Shown here: piece by piece, positions 9,540 to 17,161 of the stretch | How positions within the stretch are numbered: position 1 is the first letter of the stretch | Layout of the letters: each line of letters begins with the position of its first letter | NCBI GenBank assembly: GCA_049840435.1 | Contig: JASGKY010000044.1 | Location: 186,001 to 250,000 of the forward strand | From: JADLHS01 sp049840435 | Lineage (GTDB): Bacteria > Verrucomicrobiota > Verrucomicrobiia > Limisphaerales > JADLHS01 | DNA length: 64,000 nucleotides | Reading direction: 5' to 3' | Notes under the pieces: model-generated | What the model saw: only the letters and a program-made list of their open reading frames with translations | What the model was told of the DNA's origin: nothing | Database searches by the model: none | Program-made: the position numbers and the translations under genes

Positions 9540-11240
9540 TTAGGGTTTCACTTCTGACCCGCAGTCTAGCATCTCCTTGCCAAACCACGGATTGTGCACC
9601 TCGGGTTGCAGTTGAATCCAATCCGCCCGATTTGGCGCACCCGGAAAAGCGTCTTTGGTCATCGGACAGCGGAACACTTTCACGCTCGCGAATTCCTTGT
9701 CTGAGCGTCGGAGAGCCTGAGCTAGCGCGACGCTCGCCTCGCTGAATGGATGAAACGACTTGCGCGCCTCTTGCAGGTTTTCGGCTGCGCTGAGATGGCC
9801 AACTTTTTCGATCGGCTGCAGCAATGCCTGCCATGCGTTGGTGCTAGCGAAAGCGTTCAGCAGCGCCGGAGTGGCGGCGTGCGTTTTGGCGGCTTGCGCG
9901 CTGAACTCCTTTGCATCGTCGGCCGCGAGGGCCGCAGCTAATGCATTCGCCAGCGCGAGGTATTCCTTCACAGCCTTGCGTTGCGAATCCGTCAAAGCGG
10001 GCAGCGTGTTCGCCGCCTCCGCCTCATGGTCATGTGGGGCGTGTGACGCAAACGAGCGGTTCATCTCCGCTTGTCCGTCGATCAGCAAGTTACCGTTCAC
10101 GACCACCTTTTCTCCGGCTTTGAGGCCGCCGAGGATTTCCATCGCAGCGTCACCGCGACGACCCACTTGAAGCACACGGCGCGAATACCCGCCACCACCT
10201 TGATCCACGAACGCCAGCGCTTGCGGCCCGGTTTGAATGACCGCGGGGCGCGGAACGGTCAACACTTCCGGTGCGTCCAGATGCACCACGCCGTCTGCGT
10301 AGCTGCGATTGAAAAACAGTCGCCGTCCGTTCACGAGTGGGTTCTCCAATTCCACACGGACTTTGGTCGCGCGCGTGGCTTCGTCGAGGTTCGGATCAAT
10401 GAAGCGGATCGTTCCCGTGACGACTTTGCCAGGGAACGATGGTGAGCTGACGTCCACCTTTTGGCCGACGCGAATCCAAGGCAAGTCCTGTTCGTAAGCG
10501 CGGAATTGAAACCACATCGTAGCGAAGTCAGCGATCTCAAACAGCCGTTCGCCTTCCTGCACATATTGACCCGCATAAACTTTCTTGTCCGTCACCGTGC
10601 CGCTGATGGGTGCAAGGATCTCCGACGTAAGCAGATTGGGATCTTTCTGGGGTAACGCTTTTATCTGATCGTCCGTCAGCCCCATCTGCTTTAGGCGTGA
10701 CGTAACGGCGGGTCGAAGTTCGGGTGTAGCCACGCGATATTCGCGTTCCGCCTGCAACAGCATCGGACTATAGATTTCAGCGAGCGGCTCGCCGGCTTTC
10801 ACTTCCGCGCCGACGAAGCCGATGTTTAGCTTGTCAATCCGTCCACCAACATAGGCGGACAACATGCGGCGCTGCGTGTCGTCTTGTTCCATCGTGCCGG
10901 CGACACTCAGCGTTTTGGTCAGCGCCTGGGTTTTGACTTCGGTGGTCTGCACGCTCAACACGCGCACCGCGGTTTCGGAGAGCGAAATCACATCGCCAGT
11001 CACGTCGAAGCCAGCTTCGCCTTCGTAAACAGGGGTCAGTTCCATGCCGCAAATCGTGCAACGTCCGGGTTTGTCGGACTTGATCCACGGGTGCATCGCG
11101 CTCTGGTAGTAAAGCACCTTGCGCTCGGATTTTGTCGCAGTGGAATCCGCCTTGCCGCATCCGGCCAGCATTCCTGCCGTTGCGACAACTGCGCTCAACC
11201 ACAGCCAACAGACGGGTCGGAACAATGTTTTGCGTTTCAT
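9540..11240 (-). CDS. cusB: CusB-type periplasmic adaptor with HMBD and DUF3347-like C-terminus
   Basis: A 566-residue lipoprotein (lipobox LAGC at about residues 24-27). The ATG at 11240 is chosen because it directly precedes the signal sequence; the frame upstream is Arg/Pro-rich read-through. Residues about 45-75 form a heavy-metal-binding domain (AMHPWIKSDKPGRCTICGME). The central part is a standard membrane fusion protein with lipoyl and beta-barrel domains (ILAPISGTVTDKKVYAGQYV). The last ~150 residues resemble DUF3347, ending with PWFGKEMLDCG, a metal-binding-type tail. It links the CusA-like pump to the TolC-like channel. The gene sits 7 bases after a separate HMBD gene, so metal capture is encoded twice in a row. 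Confidence 0.9.
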   Translation of the reverse strand: MKRKTLFRPVCWLWLSAVVATAGMLAGCGKADSTATKSERKVLYYQSAMHPWIKSDKPGRCTICGMELTPVYEGEAGFDVTGDVISLSETAVRVLSVQTTEVKTQALTKTLSVAGTMEQDDTQRRMLSAYVGGRIDKLNIGFVGAEVKAGEPLAEIYSPMLLQAEREYRVATPELRPAVTSRLKQMGLTDDQIKALPQKDPNLLTSEILAPISGTVTDKKVYAGQYVQEGERLFEIADFATMWFQFRAYEQDLPWIRVGQKVDVSSPSFPGKVVTGTIRFIDPNLDEATRATKVRVELENPLVNGRRLFFNRSYADGVVHLDAPEVLTVPRPAVIQTGPQALAFVDQGGGGYSRRVLQVGRRGDAAMEILGGLKAGEKVVVNGNLLIDGQAEMNRSFASHAPHDHEAEAANTLPALTDSQRKAVKEYLALANALAAALAADDAKEFSAQAAKTHAATPALLNAFASTNAWQALLQPIEKVGHLSAAENLQEARKSFHPFSEASVALAQALRRSDKEFASVKVFRCPMTKDAFPGAPNRADWIQLQPEVHNPWFGKEMLDCGSEVKP

Positions 11241-11247
11241 GGTTGTT

Positions 11248-11643
11248 TCAAGGATTGGCAGGTTTGGAACAGCACCCCGAGGCGGCCTCGGTTTGTTCTG
11301 CTTGCGCCGCTTGGGCCGCCAAATGCGGGCAGGCCATGGCGGCAGGAGCGGGTTTTGCGACCGGCTTCTCCGCGCAGCAACCGCTTTTATGACCCGAATC
11401 GGTTTGAGCCTTCTCACTTCCGGCAGCGACCAATTTCATGCCGCACTCGGGGCAATCTGATGCGGTGGCGCTGGTGACGTTCGGATGCATCGGGCAAACG
11501 AAGCCAGCAGTGGGCGCAGGGGTTTTAGCCTTAGCTGTTGGCACATAGTTTGGTGTCTGGAAGTAAAGTCCCGCAGCAGCCGCGCCGAACGCAGCCAGCA
11601 TGAGGAGTCCGATGAGGTTGAGATGACGAGCGATGAATGTCAT
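11248..11643 (-). CDS. Small membrane-anchored heavy-metal-binding (HMBD) protein
   Basis: A 131-residue protein with one N-terminal transmembrane helix, then an HMBD motif (FVCPMHPNVTSATASDCPEC, followed by GMKLV). The C-terminal half is an Ala/Pro-rich linker with two CC pairs (GCCAEKP and SGCCSKP) and an isolated ACPH. The pairs and the His residue look like extra soft-metal ligands. It lies between the TolC-like and CusB-like genes, in the same operon. The likely role is a periplasmic metal scavenger or chaperone feeding the efflux complex. A TTG three codons upstream is an alternative start. The function is inferred from domain and context. Confidence 0.75.
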   Translation of the reverse strand: MTFIARHLNLIGLLMLAAFGAAAAGLYFQTPNYVPTAKAKTPAPTAGFVCPMHPNVTSATASDCPECGMKLVAAGSEKAQTDSGHKSGCCAEKPVAKPAPAAMACPHLAAQAAQAEQTEAASGCCSKPANP

Positions 11644-11670
11644 AGGTTTCAATGGTTCAGATTCTTGGTT

Positions 11671-12978
11671 TCAGTTTTCAGACTCGGGAACTACACCAAT
11701 CATTTGCAGCGCTTCAAGATCGCCGAGGCCGCAGCAAAGAATGAGTTCGGAAAGCATTTCGTATTGTTCCGCCACGGCGCGGATATACATCGATTTTCCC
11801 TCCAGCCACATGCGACGCGCATCGAGAACATCGCGTAACGCCCCGCCAGATTCGAACATCGCCTTGGCGCTGGCCAACGCCTGTTCGCTGCGTGGAATGA
11901 TCTGGTCGCGATACAACACCGCCTCACGACGCGCGGCCGCAATCTTCACGATGAGGCCGTAGACTTCTTCGCGCACAGCTTGTGCGCTGTTTTGCGCCTC
12001 AAGCTCGGCAGCACGTTTCTTTTCTTCTTCGCGACGGACGGCGGCGCGATATTTGCCGGTGTTGCCGAGCGGAATGCTGAAGCCAAGCATCACCTCGGTG
12101 GAGCGGAGATCGTTGTCGCGGGCGTAGGTCTTGTTCTCGAAACCAAGGGTGACTTCGGGCCAGCGCTCCTTGCGTGCGACATTGGCTGAAGCTTCCGCCA
12201 TGCGGACCTCTTCGCGCATCTGCTTCAGTTCGGGCGCTTGTTCCAAGGCGTAGCTGATCAGCTTGGGGTGAAAGCGGACTTCTTCGGCCAGCGGCGGCAG
12301 TTGCAGTGTCGGCCACGACGCAGAAAGGTCGCGATTCAAAAAGCGGTTCACGATGCGGAGGGCTTGGGCGCGGTTATCGCGGTCGGTCTTCAGCTTTTCC
12401 TGCCGCTGGCTTTGTTCGTTCTGGAGCGTCAAGACATCCATCAAGCGCGAACGCCCGGCGCGATAACTTTCCTCCACGACCTTGGTGTTAACTTCAAGCC
12501 AAGCCAGATCCTGCTCCGCGATGGCAATTGTTTCGTCCGCCAGAGCCGCACGAAACATCGCTTTGGCAAAGGCGCTGCGGAAGGTCTGGAATTTCAGGCT
12601 TTCAGCGGCCGAAGCGACGGCGAGTTCCGCTCGGGCCATCTGGCGCATGGCGCCGGGTTTGCCGAACAGGGGGAGCTTTTGCTCCAGCCCGTAAATGAAA
12701 TCGCCGTCCTCCTGTCGCATCATTTCTTCGGCCGCCATCCCGCCGACTTTTGCCATCGGATCGTCCCACGTGCGGATGGATTTGACGTTGGCTGCAGCCG
12801 CATTGGTGCGGGCTTGGGCCGCCAGCAAAGCGGGATGGTTCGTGGCCATCTCAGCGGCGAGCTGATTGACCAGTTCCGGCGTGACGCGCAATGGCGCGAC
12901 GGCGGCGGCTTCATTCGTCGCGGCGAAGCTGACCGAGGTCGCGAGACACAAAAGGCTAAAAAGTATTTTTGTTTTCAT
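11671..12978 (-). CDS. TolC-family outer membrane efflux protein (CusC/CzcC-like)
   Basis: A 435-residue protein with a cleavable signal peptide (MKTKILFSLLCLATSVSFA) and two tandem outer membrane efflux protein repeats rich in long amphipathic helices, for example the coiled segment around residues 110-215. The motif YRAGRSRLMDVLTLQNEQSQ is typical of the family. It forms the trimeric outer membrane exit duct for the CusB/CusA-like complex encoded downstream. The CzcC-type subfamily usually has this length. The gene follows the Cys-rich protein at 13067-13414 by 88 bases and precedes the HMBD gene by 27 bases. Confidence 0.9.
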   Translation of the reverse strand: MKTKILFSLLCLATSVSFAATNEAAAVAPLRVTPELVNQLAAEMATNHPALLAAQARTNAAAANVKSIRTWDDPMAKVGGMAAEEMMRQEDGDFIYGLEQKLPLFGKPGAMRQMARAELAVASAAESLKFQTFRSAFAKAMFRAALADETIAIAEQDLAWLEVNTKVVEESYRAGRSRLMDVLTLQNEQSQRQEKLKTDRDNRAQALRIVNRFLNRDLSASWPTLQLPPLAEEVRFHPKLISYALEQAPELKQMREEVRMAEASANVARKERWPEVTLGFENKTYARDNDLRSTEVMLGFSIPLGNTGKYRAAVRREEEKKRAAELEAQNSAQAVREEVYGLIVKIAAARREAVLYRDQIIPRSEQALASAKAMFESGGALRDVLDARRMWLEGKSMYIRAVAEQYEMLSELILCCGLGDLEALQMIGVVPESEN

Positions 12979-13066
12979 GCTGATCTAAGATTTCTTCCGG
13001 CGCAGAACGACAAGGAAAACGCAATGCACCTGCGCGGTACACACTGCGGGCGTTACGACGGAAAAA

Positions 13067-13414
13067 TCAGATCAGCAGGGCGCAATCGCGCTGGAACAAC
13101 GGGACTGCTGGAAACGAAGCGGAGGAAATTTCAGCGCTAGTGGCCTTCGCCAACGCAGAGATGGGGAGCAACCAAGCCACGCGTTGCGGCAGCACTGCTG
13201 TGAAATCAACGTTGGCGCGGACCGTTGCTGGTGCGATCGGGACAGGAACAGACTGCGTATCGGATTCCTCGACACAGCAGCAAACTTTCTTAGCAACGCA
13301 ACAAGGACAGGGATCGGTCGGCGGGGGCGGCGCGGCAAAAAGCGTTTGGGCAGAAGCCATCATTTGTAGCCAGATCACTGTCAGGCTTAGAATGAAGGCG
13401 ACTGCCCGTTTCAT
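13067..13414 (-). CDS. Small secreted Cys-rich protein of the metal efflux operon
   Basis: A 115-residue protein with a signal peptide followed by a compact Cys cluster (DPCPCCVAKKVCCCVEES, six or more Cys in under 20 residues) and then a low-complexity tail. No known family was recognised. Because it lies between a TRASH-like protein and the TolC-like channel on the same strand, a role in binding soft metals (Cu, Ag, Hg, Cd) in the periplasm or envelope is inferred. The Cys cluster resembles a metallothionein-like knot but has no family match that I can name. Confidence 0.6.
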   Translation of the reverse strand: MKRAVAFILSLTVIWLQMMASAQTLFAAPPPPTDPCPCCVAKKVCCCVEESDTQSVPVPIAPATVRANVDFTAVLPQRVAWLLPISALAKATSAEISSASFPAVPLFQRDCALLI

Positions 13415-13471
13415 GGTTCAAAGTTAGAATGCTTATTGCGGATAGGCAAAGCGGCACTTGTGATTCGTGCG

Positions 13472-13765
13472 CTATTTTTTGTCGGTCTTGCCCGCGCCGT
13501 CGAGCTTCTTGAGATACTTGGCCGGGTCTTTTTTGAAATCCTTAAGACAGGATTTGCAGCACAGCTTGATCTCCTGACCTTCGTGCGTGAAGACGTAGGG
13601 CTTGCCCATCTCGCCGAGTTTCTCGTCGGAGACAATGCACTTTTCGAGCGGATATGGCTTGGCGGCGTCTTTCTTGTCTTCCGCGCGGACGGTGTTGGCT
13701 GCAAGTGTCACCAAAGCCAACGCCACGGCCAGCAACGACAATTTGAATGGATTGGTCAGTTTCAT
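13472..13765 (-). CDS. Secreted TRASH/YHS-like metal-binding protein
   Basis: A 97-residue protein with a signal peptide cleaved near ANTVRA. The mature part carries YPLEKCIVSDEKLGEMG and then LCCKSCLKDFKKDPAKYL, the Cys pattern of the YHS/TRASH family of metal-binding folds. The ATG at 13765 precedes the signal peptide directly; an upstream in-frame start would add 11 polar residues before it. It is the first gene of the minus-strand efflux operon and is divergent from the DUF4396 gene, with 154 bases between them holding the promoters. The inferred role is periplasmic Cu/Ag binding or sensing. Confidence 0.75.
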   Translation of the reverse strand: MKLTNPFKLSLLAVALALVTLAANTVRAEDKKDAAKPYPLEKCIVSDEKLGEMGKPYVFTHEGQEIKLCCKSCLKDFKKDPAKYLKKLDGAGKTDKK

Positions 13766-13919
13766 AGTAATTCGTATTTGTTCAGTTTGGGCGCTCATTT
13801 GGAACGCCGCTCAGTAAGTCTTACCCCGGCAAGTTAGTTTTCCCGCAGGAAATTTCAAAGAAAGTTTGCGAGTAATGTCTGGCGCGGTGCTGCGTCAGCA
13901 GGGGTGAAAGGTAAAAACT

Positions 13920-14504
13920 ATGAAACTGAATACCCTTGAAACTCCAGTCTGCTCGATGCCGGAACATGGTCGCGAAGCTGCGCCATCGGCCTGTTGTCGG
14001 CCCAGTTCGCCACATTTCACCGGCCCGAATAATGTCACTACCACAGTCCGCGCCACACAGTTACGGTTTTGGGCCGACCATAAAGTTTGGCGCATCGCGT
14101 CACGCAACACCCTGAATTGCCTCATTGGCTGCATGATTGGCGATCTAGCAGTGATGCTCTATATGCAAGCCAATCATCCGCATGCACCGATGCTGCTGAC
14201 CATGGGACTGGCTACGGCAGCGGGACTAGTGACGTCCATTTTGTTCGAAAGCTCGATGCTGCATTGGCGTGAAGGTTTCCGTTGGCGCGCAGCATTTACG
14301 ACGGCTTTTTCCATGAGCTTCCTCTCCATGGTCGGCATGGAGCTGGCGGCCAACGCCACGGATTTCATGCTCACCGGCGGTCGCGTGCCGTTCAGCGATC
14401 CGTTCTATTGGACGGCGCTGGCGATCTCAGTCGGGGCTGGATTCCTCGCACCGCTGCCCTACAACTATTGGAAGTTCAAACAACACGGCAAAACCTGTCA
14501 CTGA
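13920..14504 (+). CDS. DUF4396 membrane protein
   Basis: A 194-residue protein with a Cys/His-containing N-terminal cytoplasmic stretch (PVCSMPEHGREAAPSACCRP) and about four membrane helices (residues ~65-185). The pattern FWADHKVWRIASRNTLNCL followed by GCMIGDLAVML matches the DUF4396 family, which is commonly found beside copper genes. A good ribosome binding site (AAAGG) lies upstream of the ATG. Its stop is immediately followed by the next gene's start codon, so it is probably co-translated with the ECF sigma factor. The membrane protein could be the anti-sigma or a metal transporter; neither is established. Confidence 0.75.
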   Translation: MKLNTLETPVCSMPEHGREAAPSACCRPSSPHFTGPNNVTTTVRATQLRFWADHKVWRIASRNTLNCLIGCMIGDLAVMLYMQANHPHAPMLLTMGLATAAGLVTSILFESSMLHWREGFRWRAAFTTAFSMSFLSMVGMELAANATDFMLTGGRVPFSDPFYWTALAISVGAGFLAPLPYNYWKFKQHGKTCH

Positions 14505-15041
14505 TTGAGCGCCGAACAAAAAATCACGACCCAACTGCTCCAAGAACTGGAGCAGTTCACGAATTTCGTCCGCAGTCGGGTAAACGACCCGCATCTGGCT
14601 GCTGACGTGGTGCAGGACAGCTTGCTTAAGGCAATCAAAGCCGCGGAACAATTGCGTGAAGACGAAAGCGTCACCGCGTGGTTTTATCGCATTCTACGGC
14701 ATTCCATCATTGATCTGTATCGGCGCCGCGCCGTGAGCCAGAGTGCGCTGGAGCGATTGGAGTGCGAACTCGAAGCCGTGCCAGATACTGAGGAGAAACG
14801 TGTCGCCTGTAACTGCGTGGAAACGTTGATCCCCATGCTCAAGCCAGATTACGCGGAGCTGATTCGGCGGCTTGATTTGGGGAACGAAACGCCCGAGCAG
14901 GTCGGTGCGGCGCTGGGAATGACCGCCAATAATCTGCGCGTCCGACACCATCGTGCCCGGCAACAACTGCGCGAGCGCCTGGAGCAAACCTGCCGGATGT
15001 GCGCCAAGCATGGCTGCCTCGACTGCACCTGCAAGGATTGA
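14505..15041 (+). CDS. ECF sigma factor with Cys-rich C-terminal metal-sensing tail (CorE-like)
   Basis: A 178-residue sigma-70 family protein that begins with a TTG directly after the DUF4396 stop. Region 2 includes DPHLAADVVQDSLLKAIKA and TAWFYRILRHSIIDLYRRR; region 4 includes ETPEQVGAALGMTANNLRVR followed by HHRARQQLRERL. The last 18 residues, QTCRMCAKHGCLDCTCKD, place five Cys as C-x2-C-x4-C-x2-C-x-C, and an extra CNC lies between the two regions. In Myxococcus CorE a C-terminal Cys-rich domain senses copper directly, without an anti-sigma. The same mode is inferred here. It probably controls the adjacent efflux operon. Confidence 0.82.
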   Translation: MSAEQKITTQLLQELEQFTNFVRSRVNDPHLAADVVQDSLLKAIKAAEQLREDESVTAWFYRILRHSIIDLYRRRAVSQSALERLECELEAVPDTEEKRVACNCVETLIPMLKPDYAELIRRLDLGNETPEQVGAALGMTANNLRVRHHRARQQLRERLEQTCRMCAKHGCLDCTCKD

Positions 15042-15048
15042 CGTACGT

Positions 15049-15076
15049 AAAAAGGGAGAGCCTGTGCGGCTCTCCC
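15049..15076 (-). terminator. Intrinsic terminator for the Cys-rich protein gene (possibly bidirectional)
   Basis: A perfect nine-base-pair stem (GGGAGAGCC / GGCTCTCCC, 15054-15062 and 15068-15076) with a five-base loop. On the minus strand it is followed by a run of five T (complement of 15049-15053). It sits 24 bases past the stop of the minus-strand gene 15100-15543 and 12 bases past the convergent sigma gene. The stem could also stop plus-strand transcripts, but no T tract follows on that side. Confidence 0.8.
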
Positions 15077-15099
15077 GGATAACTCAGCAAGTCAGCGGA

Positions 15100-15543
15100 T
15101 TACTTCTTCTCCATGCCTGGGGTCGGGCTCACACCCTTTTTCATCACACAGCAAAAGGCGTCTTCACTGCCGCATTGCTTACAGACATGCACCAGCTTGT
15201 CGGTCTTCGCCTTGCCGTGGCCTTCCGTCACGTATTTGTGTTCGCAACCGGGACATTCATGCCGCGCGACCGTTGTAACCTCGGGCTTGGCTCCGGTTTT
15301 GATGGCCGGAGTCACAATGGTCGCCCAGCTATCCTTGCATTTCGGGCAGGACATGACGACGGTGTCGCCCGGTTGAACGGCTTCGGCATCCGCAACAGTC
15401 TTGATAGCATTCAACTTCAAGAGTTTAGTCGCGCCTTTTTCCTGGGCGGAAACCAACCCGGGTGTGAACAATAATCCGGCGATGGCCAAACCGGCCAGAC
15501 AGCGGGTCAGGTTCTTCGCGGTAATCAACGTGATGGTTTTCAT
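15100..15543 (-). CDS. Secreted Cys-rich zinc-ribbon-like protein
   Basis: A 147-residue protein with a signal peptide (cleavage near GLVSAQ). The mature part has three CxxC pairs (MSCPKCKD, HECPGCEH, HVCKQCGS) and a final FCCVMKKG. Pairs of CxxC suggest one or two zinc- or copper-binding ribbons located outside the cytoplasm, which is unusual for zinc ribbons. No family name was recognised. It is convergent with the CorE-like sigma gene and divergent from the anti-sigma/sensor/ECF trio, inside the metal island, so a metal-buffering role is inferred. Confidence 0.6.
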   Translation of the reverse strand: MKTITLITAKNLTRCLAGLAIAGLLFTPGLVSAQEKGATKLLKLNAIKTVADAEAVQPGDTVVMSCPKCKDSWATIVTPAIKTGAKPEVTTVARHECPGCEHKYVTEGHGKAKTDKLVHVCKQCGSEDAFCCVMKKGVSPTPGMEKK

Positions 15544-15620
15544 ATCTCATCTTTCTTTGGTTGTTAGTTCATTCAGCAACCTTCATGGCTGCCGCTGTTT
15601 TGGCTTACCCTGCGGCGTTG

Positions 15621-15670
15621 GCGTTCCCGCAAAATTGCGAAAGAAAAATTTCGCGGGATTTCGCGGGATG
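15621..15670. promoter_or_regulatory. Nested inverted and direct repeats in a divergent metal-gene promoter region
   Basis: The 223 bases between the Cys-rich protein (minus) and the anti-sigma gene (plus) hold no gene. They contain GCGAAA-GAAAAA-TTTCGC (15637-15654, perfect six-base arms), bracketed by CCCGC and GCGGG, and a tandem ten-base direct repeat TCGCGGGATT/TCGCGGGATG (15651-15670). The symmetry suggests an operator or a short RNA hairpin. Which of the two divergent genes it serves cannot be told from sequence. Confidence 0.35.
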
Positions 15671-15766
15671 CGGTGTAATCAGAAGCGTCGGGTCTGGTTG
15701 GACGCCGACGAAGATGCGGAGCAAGACGCTCCGAACCCCGCCAGCAGGAATGCTGGTGCTACGAAT

Positions 15767-16093
15767 ATGAAAGTGCCAATGCCATCGTCCGAAGAAACCA
15801 AGCTGCGCGAACTCCTGCGCGATGCCCGCCCGCAGGCAGAGTTGGCGCCGCGCTTTCAAGAGAATGTCTGGCGCCGCATTGAACAGGCTCAATCAACAGG
15901 TGCGACGATCGCTGCTGACAACTGGCTGAGTGCCGTCGCCGGCTGGTTGGTGCGCCCACGGCTGGCTTTCGCTGTCGCCACGATGCTGGTGTTGGTCGGA
16001 GTGGGCTTGGGTTGGAATAATGGCGCACAACAGGCGCGGGCTGAAGCGCAGGCGCGCTATATCGCCGCTGTGGCGCCAAATACGTTGCACTGA
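15767..16093 (+). CDS. Small single-pass anti-sigma-like protein (CnrY position)
   Basis: A 108-residue protein with a cytoplasmic N-terminal half (LRELLRDARPQAELAPRF followed by QENVWRRIEQ), one transmembrane helix (LAFAVATMLVLVGVGLGW) and a short periplasmic tail. The LP/AP-RFQE-VWRRI pattern recurs in short proteins placed before periplasmic heavy-metal sensors and ECF sigma factors. The stop is one base before the next gene's ATG, so the two are tightly coupled. By position and topology it corresponds to CnrY of the cnrYXH system: it would hold the ECF sigma factor encoded two genes later at the membrane. Direct homology to CnrY is not claimed. Confidence 0.65.
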   Translation: MKVPMPSSEETKLRELLRDARPQAELAPRFQENVWRRIEQAQSTGATIAADNWLSAVAGWLVRPRLAFAVATMLVLVGVGLGWNNGAQQARAEAQARYIAAVAPNTLH

Positions 16094-16094
16094 A

Positions 16095-16589
16095 ATGAAA
16101 CGTCCGTTGCTTATCGTATTGCTGGCGTTGGTTGTCGGAGCGGCACTGCTCGCTGCATCCTATCAACTAGCCGCCCGCCTGTGTGCCAAGCAAATGGCCA
16201 CCAACGCCGACGACCTCGCCTGGCTGCGACAGGAGTTTCACCTCAACGAGGCGGAACTGGCCCGCGTGCGGACGTTGCACGACGGTTATCTCCCTCAGTG
16301 CGCGGAGATGTGCAAAGCGATTGCCGCGAAGAAACGCGAGTTGGAAACAGCCTTGGCAGGTGCAACCAATGTCACCGCCACTGCAGAGGAAAGATTGGCG
16401 GAATTGGGCACGCTACGCACGCGCTGCCAGACCCAGATGTTGCGGCACTTCGTCGAGGTCAGTCAGGCGATGCCGCCGGAACAAGGGCAGCGGTATCTCG
16501 CTGAGATGCAGCGGATCACCCTCGGTTTTCACGAACGGATCGAACAATCCATGTCGCAGCCTCCGACGCATGAGCATGGACATCACTGA
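16095..16589 (+). CDS. Periplasmic heavy-metal sensor (CnrX/ZraP-like)
   Basis: A 164-residue protein anchored by one N-terminal helix (LLIVLLALVVGAALLAASY). The periplasmic part is all-helical, with the heavy-metal-resistance family layout: FHLNEAELARVRTLHDGYLP, then CAEMCKAI, a long charged helix, and MPPEQGQRYLAEMQRI. It ends in a His-rich tail (EHGHH) that could bind metal. In the cnr system CnrX binds Co/Ni through such a helical hairpin and relays the signal to CnrY. Here the Cys pair and terminal His suggest a thiophilic metal, but the ion is not determinable. The 3' end overlaps the ECF sigma gene by 20 bases. Confidence 0.75.
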   Translation: MKRPLLIVLLALVVGAALLAASYQLAARLCAKQMATNADDLAWLRQEFHLNEAELARVRTLHDGYLPQCAEMCKAIAAKKRELETALAGATNVTATAEERLAELGTLRTRCQTQMLRHFVEVSQAMPPEQGQRYLAEMQRITLGFHERIEQSMSQPPTHEHGHH

Positions 16590-17157
16590 CACCGACGCGC
16601 TGGATCGGGCGGACATGGCGCGTTTGGCCGCAGGACACGACGCGGCGCTCAATGACTTGATGGAGCGCCACGCGGCGGCGGTGTTTCGTTTCCTCTGCCG
16701 GATGTTAAACCACGAGGATGATGCGAATGATCTGGCACAGGAGACGTTTGTCCGCGTGTTCCAAGCGCGCACCTCGTTTGATGTGAACAGGAAATTTTCC
16801 ACGTGGCTGTTCACCATCGCGGCGAATCTGGCGCGCAATCAAATCCGCTGGCGCACGCGGCATCCGAACGTTTCGCTGGAAGCAGAAGTCGCCGAGCAAT
16901 CACTCGCGGACAAACTCGCGGCAACCTCACCTACCCCCAAAGAAGAAACTCTCGCCATAGAGCGTGCGGCTGCCGTGCGATCGGCGGTGAATGAATTGCC
17001 AGAAGACATGCGGGCTGCCATCGTTCTCTGCGAATGGGAGGAGCGCAGCATGGCGGAAGCGGCGGCAATTTTGGAGGCCTCACCAAAGGCCATCGAGTCG
17101 CGCCTCTATCGCGCGCGGCAACTCCTGCGGGAGCAATTGAAGGGTTGGCTCGCCTGA
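16570..17157 (+). CDS. ECF RNA polymerase sigma factor (CnrH position)
   Basis: A 195-residue ECF sigma factor. The frame is open further upstream, but conservation begins at the ATG at 16570, which overlaps the sensor gene. Region 2 is visible as FRFLCRMLNHEDDANDLAQE and FSTWLFTIAANLARNQIRWR. Region 4 is AAAILEASPKAIESRLYRAR. The gene order small membrane protein, periplasmic sensor, ECF sigma copies cnrYXH/nccYXH. It probably directs transcription of metal-efflux genes in the same island. It is convergent with thiD, only four bases apart. Confidence 0.88.
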   Translation: MSMDITDTDALDRADMARLAAGHDAALNDLMERHAAAVFRFLCRMLNHEDDANDLAQETFVRVFQARTSFDVNRKFSTWLFTIAANLARNQIRWRTRHPNVSLEAEVAEQSLADKLAATSPTPKEETLAIERAAAVRSAVNELPEDMRAAIVLCEWEERSMAEAAAILEASPKAIESRLYRARQLLREQLKGWLA

Positions 17158-17161
17158 AACC

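Noticed and set aside
8210..9745. 511-residue plus-strand open frame
   Set aside because: It is antisense to the cusA-like gene, His/Arg-rich with no family pattern; the minus strand gives a perfect RND pump.
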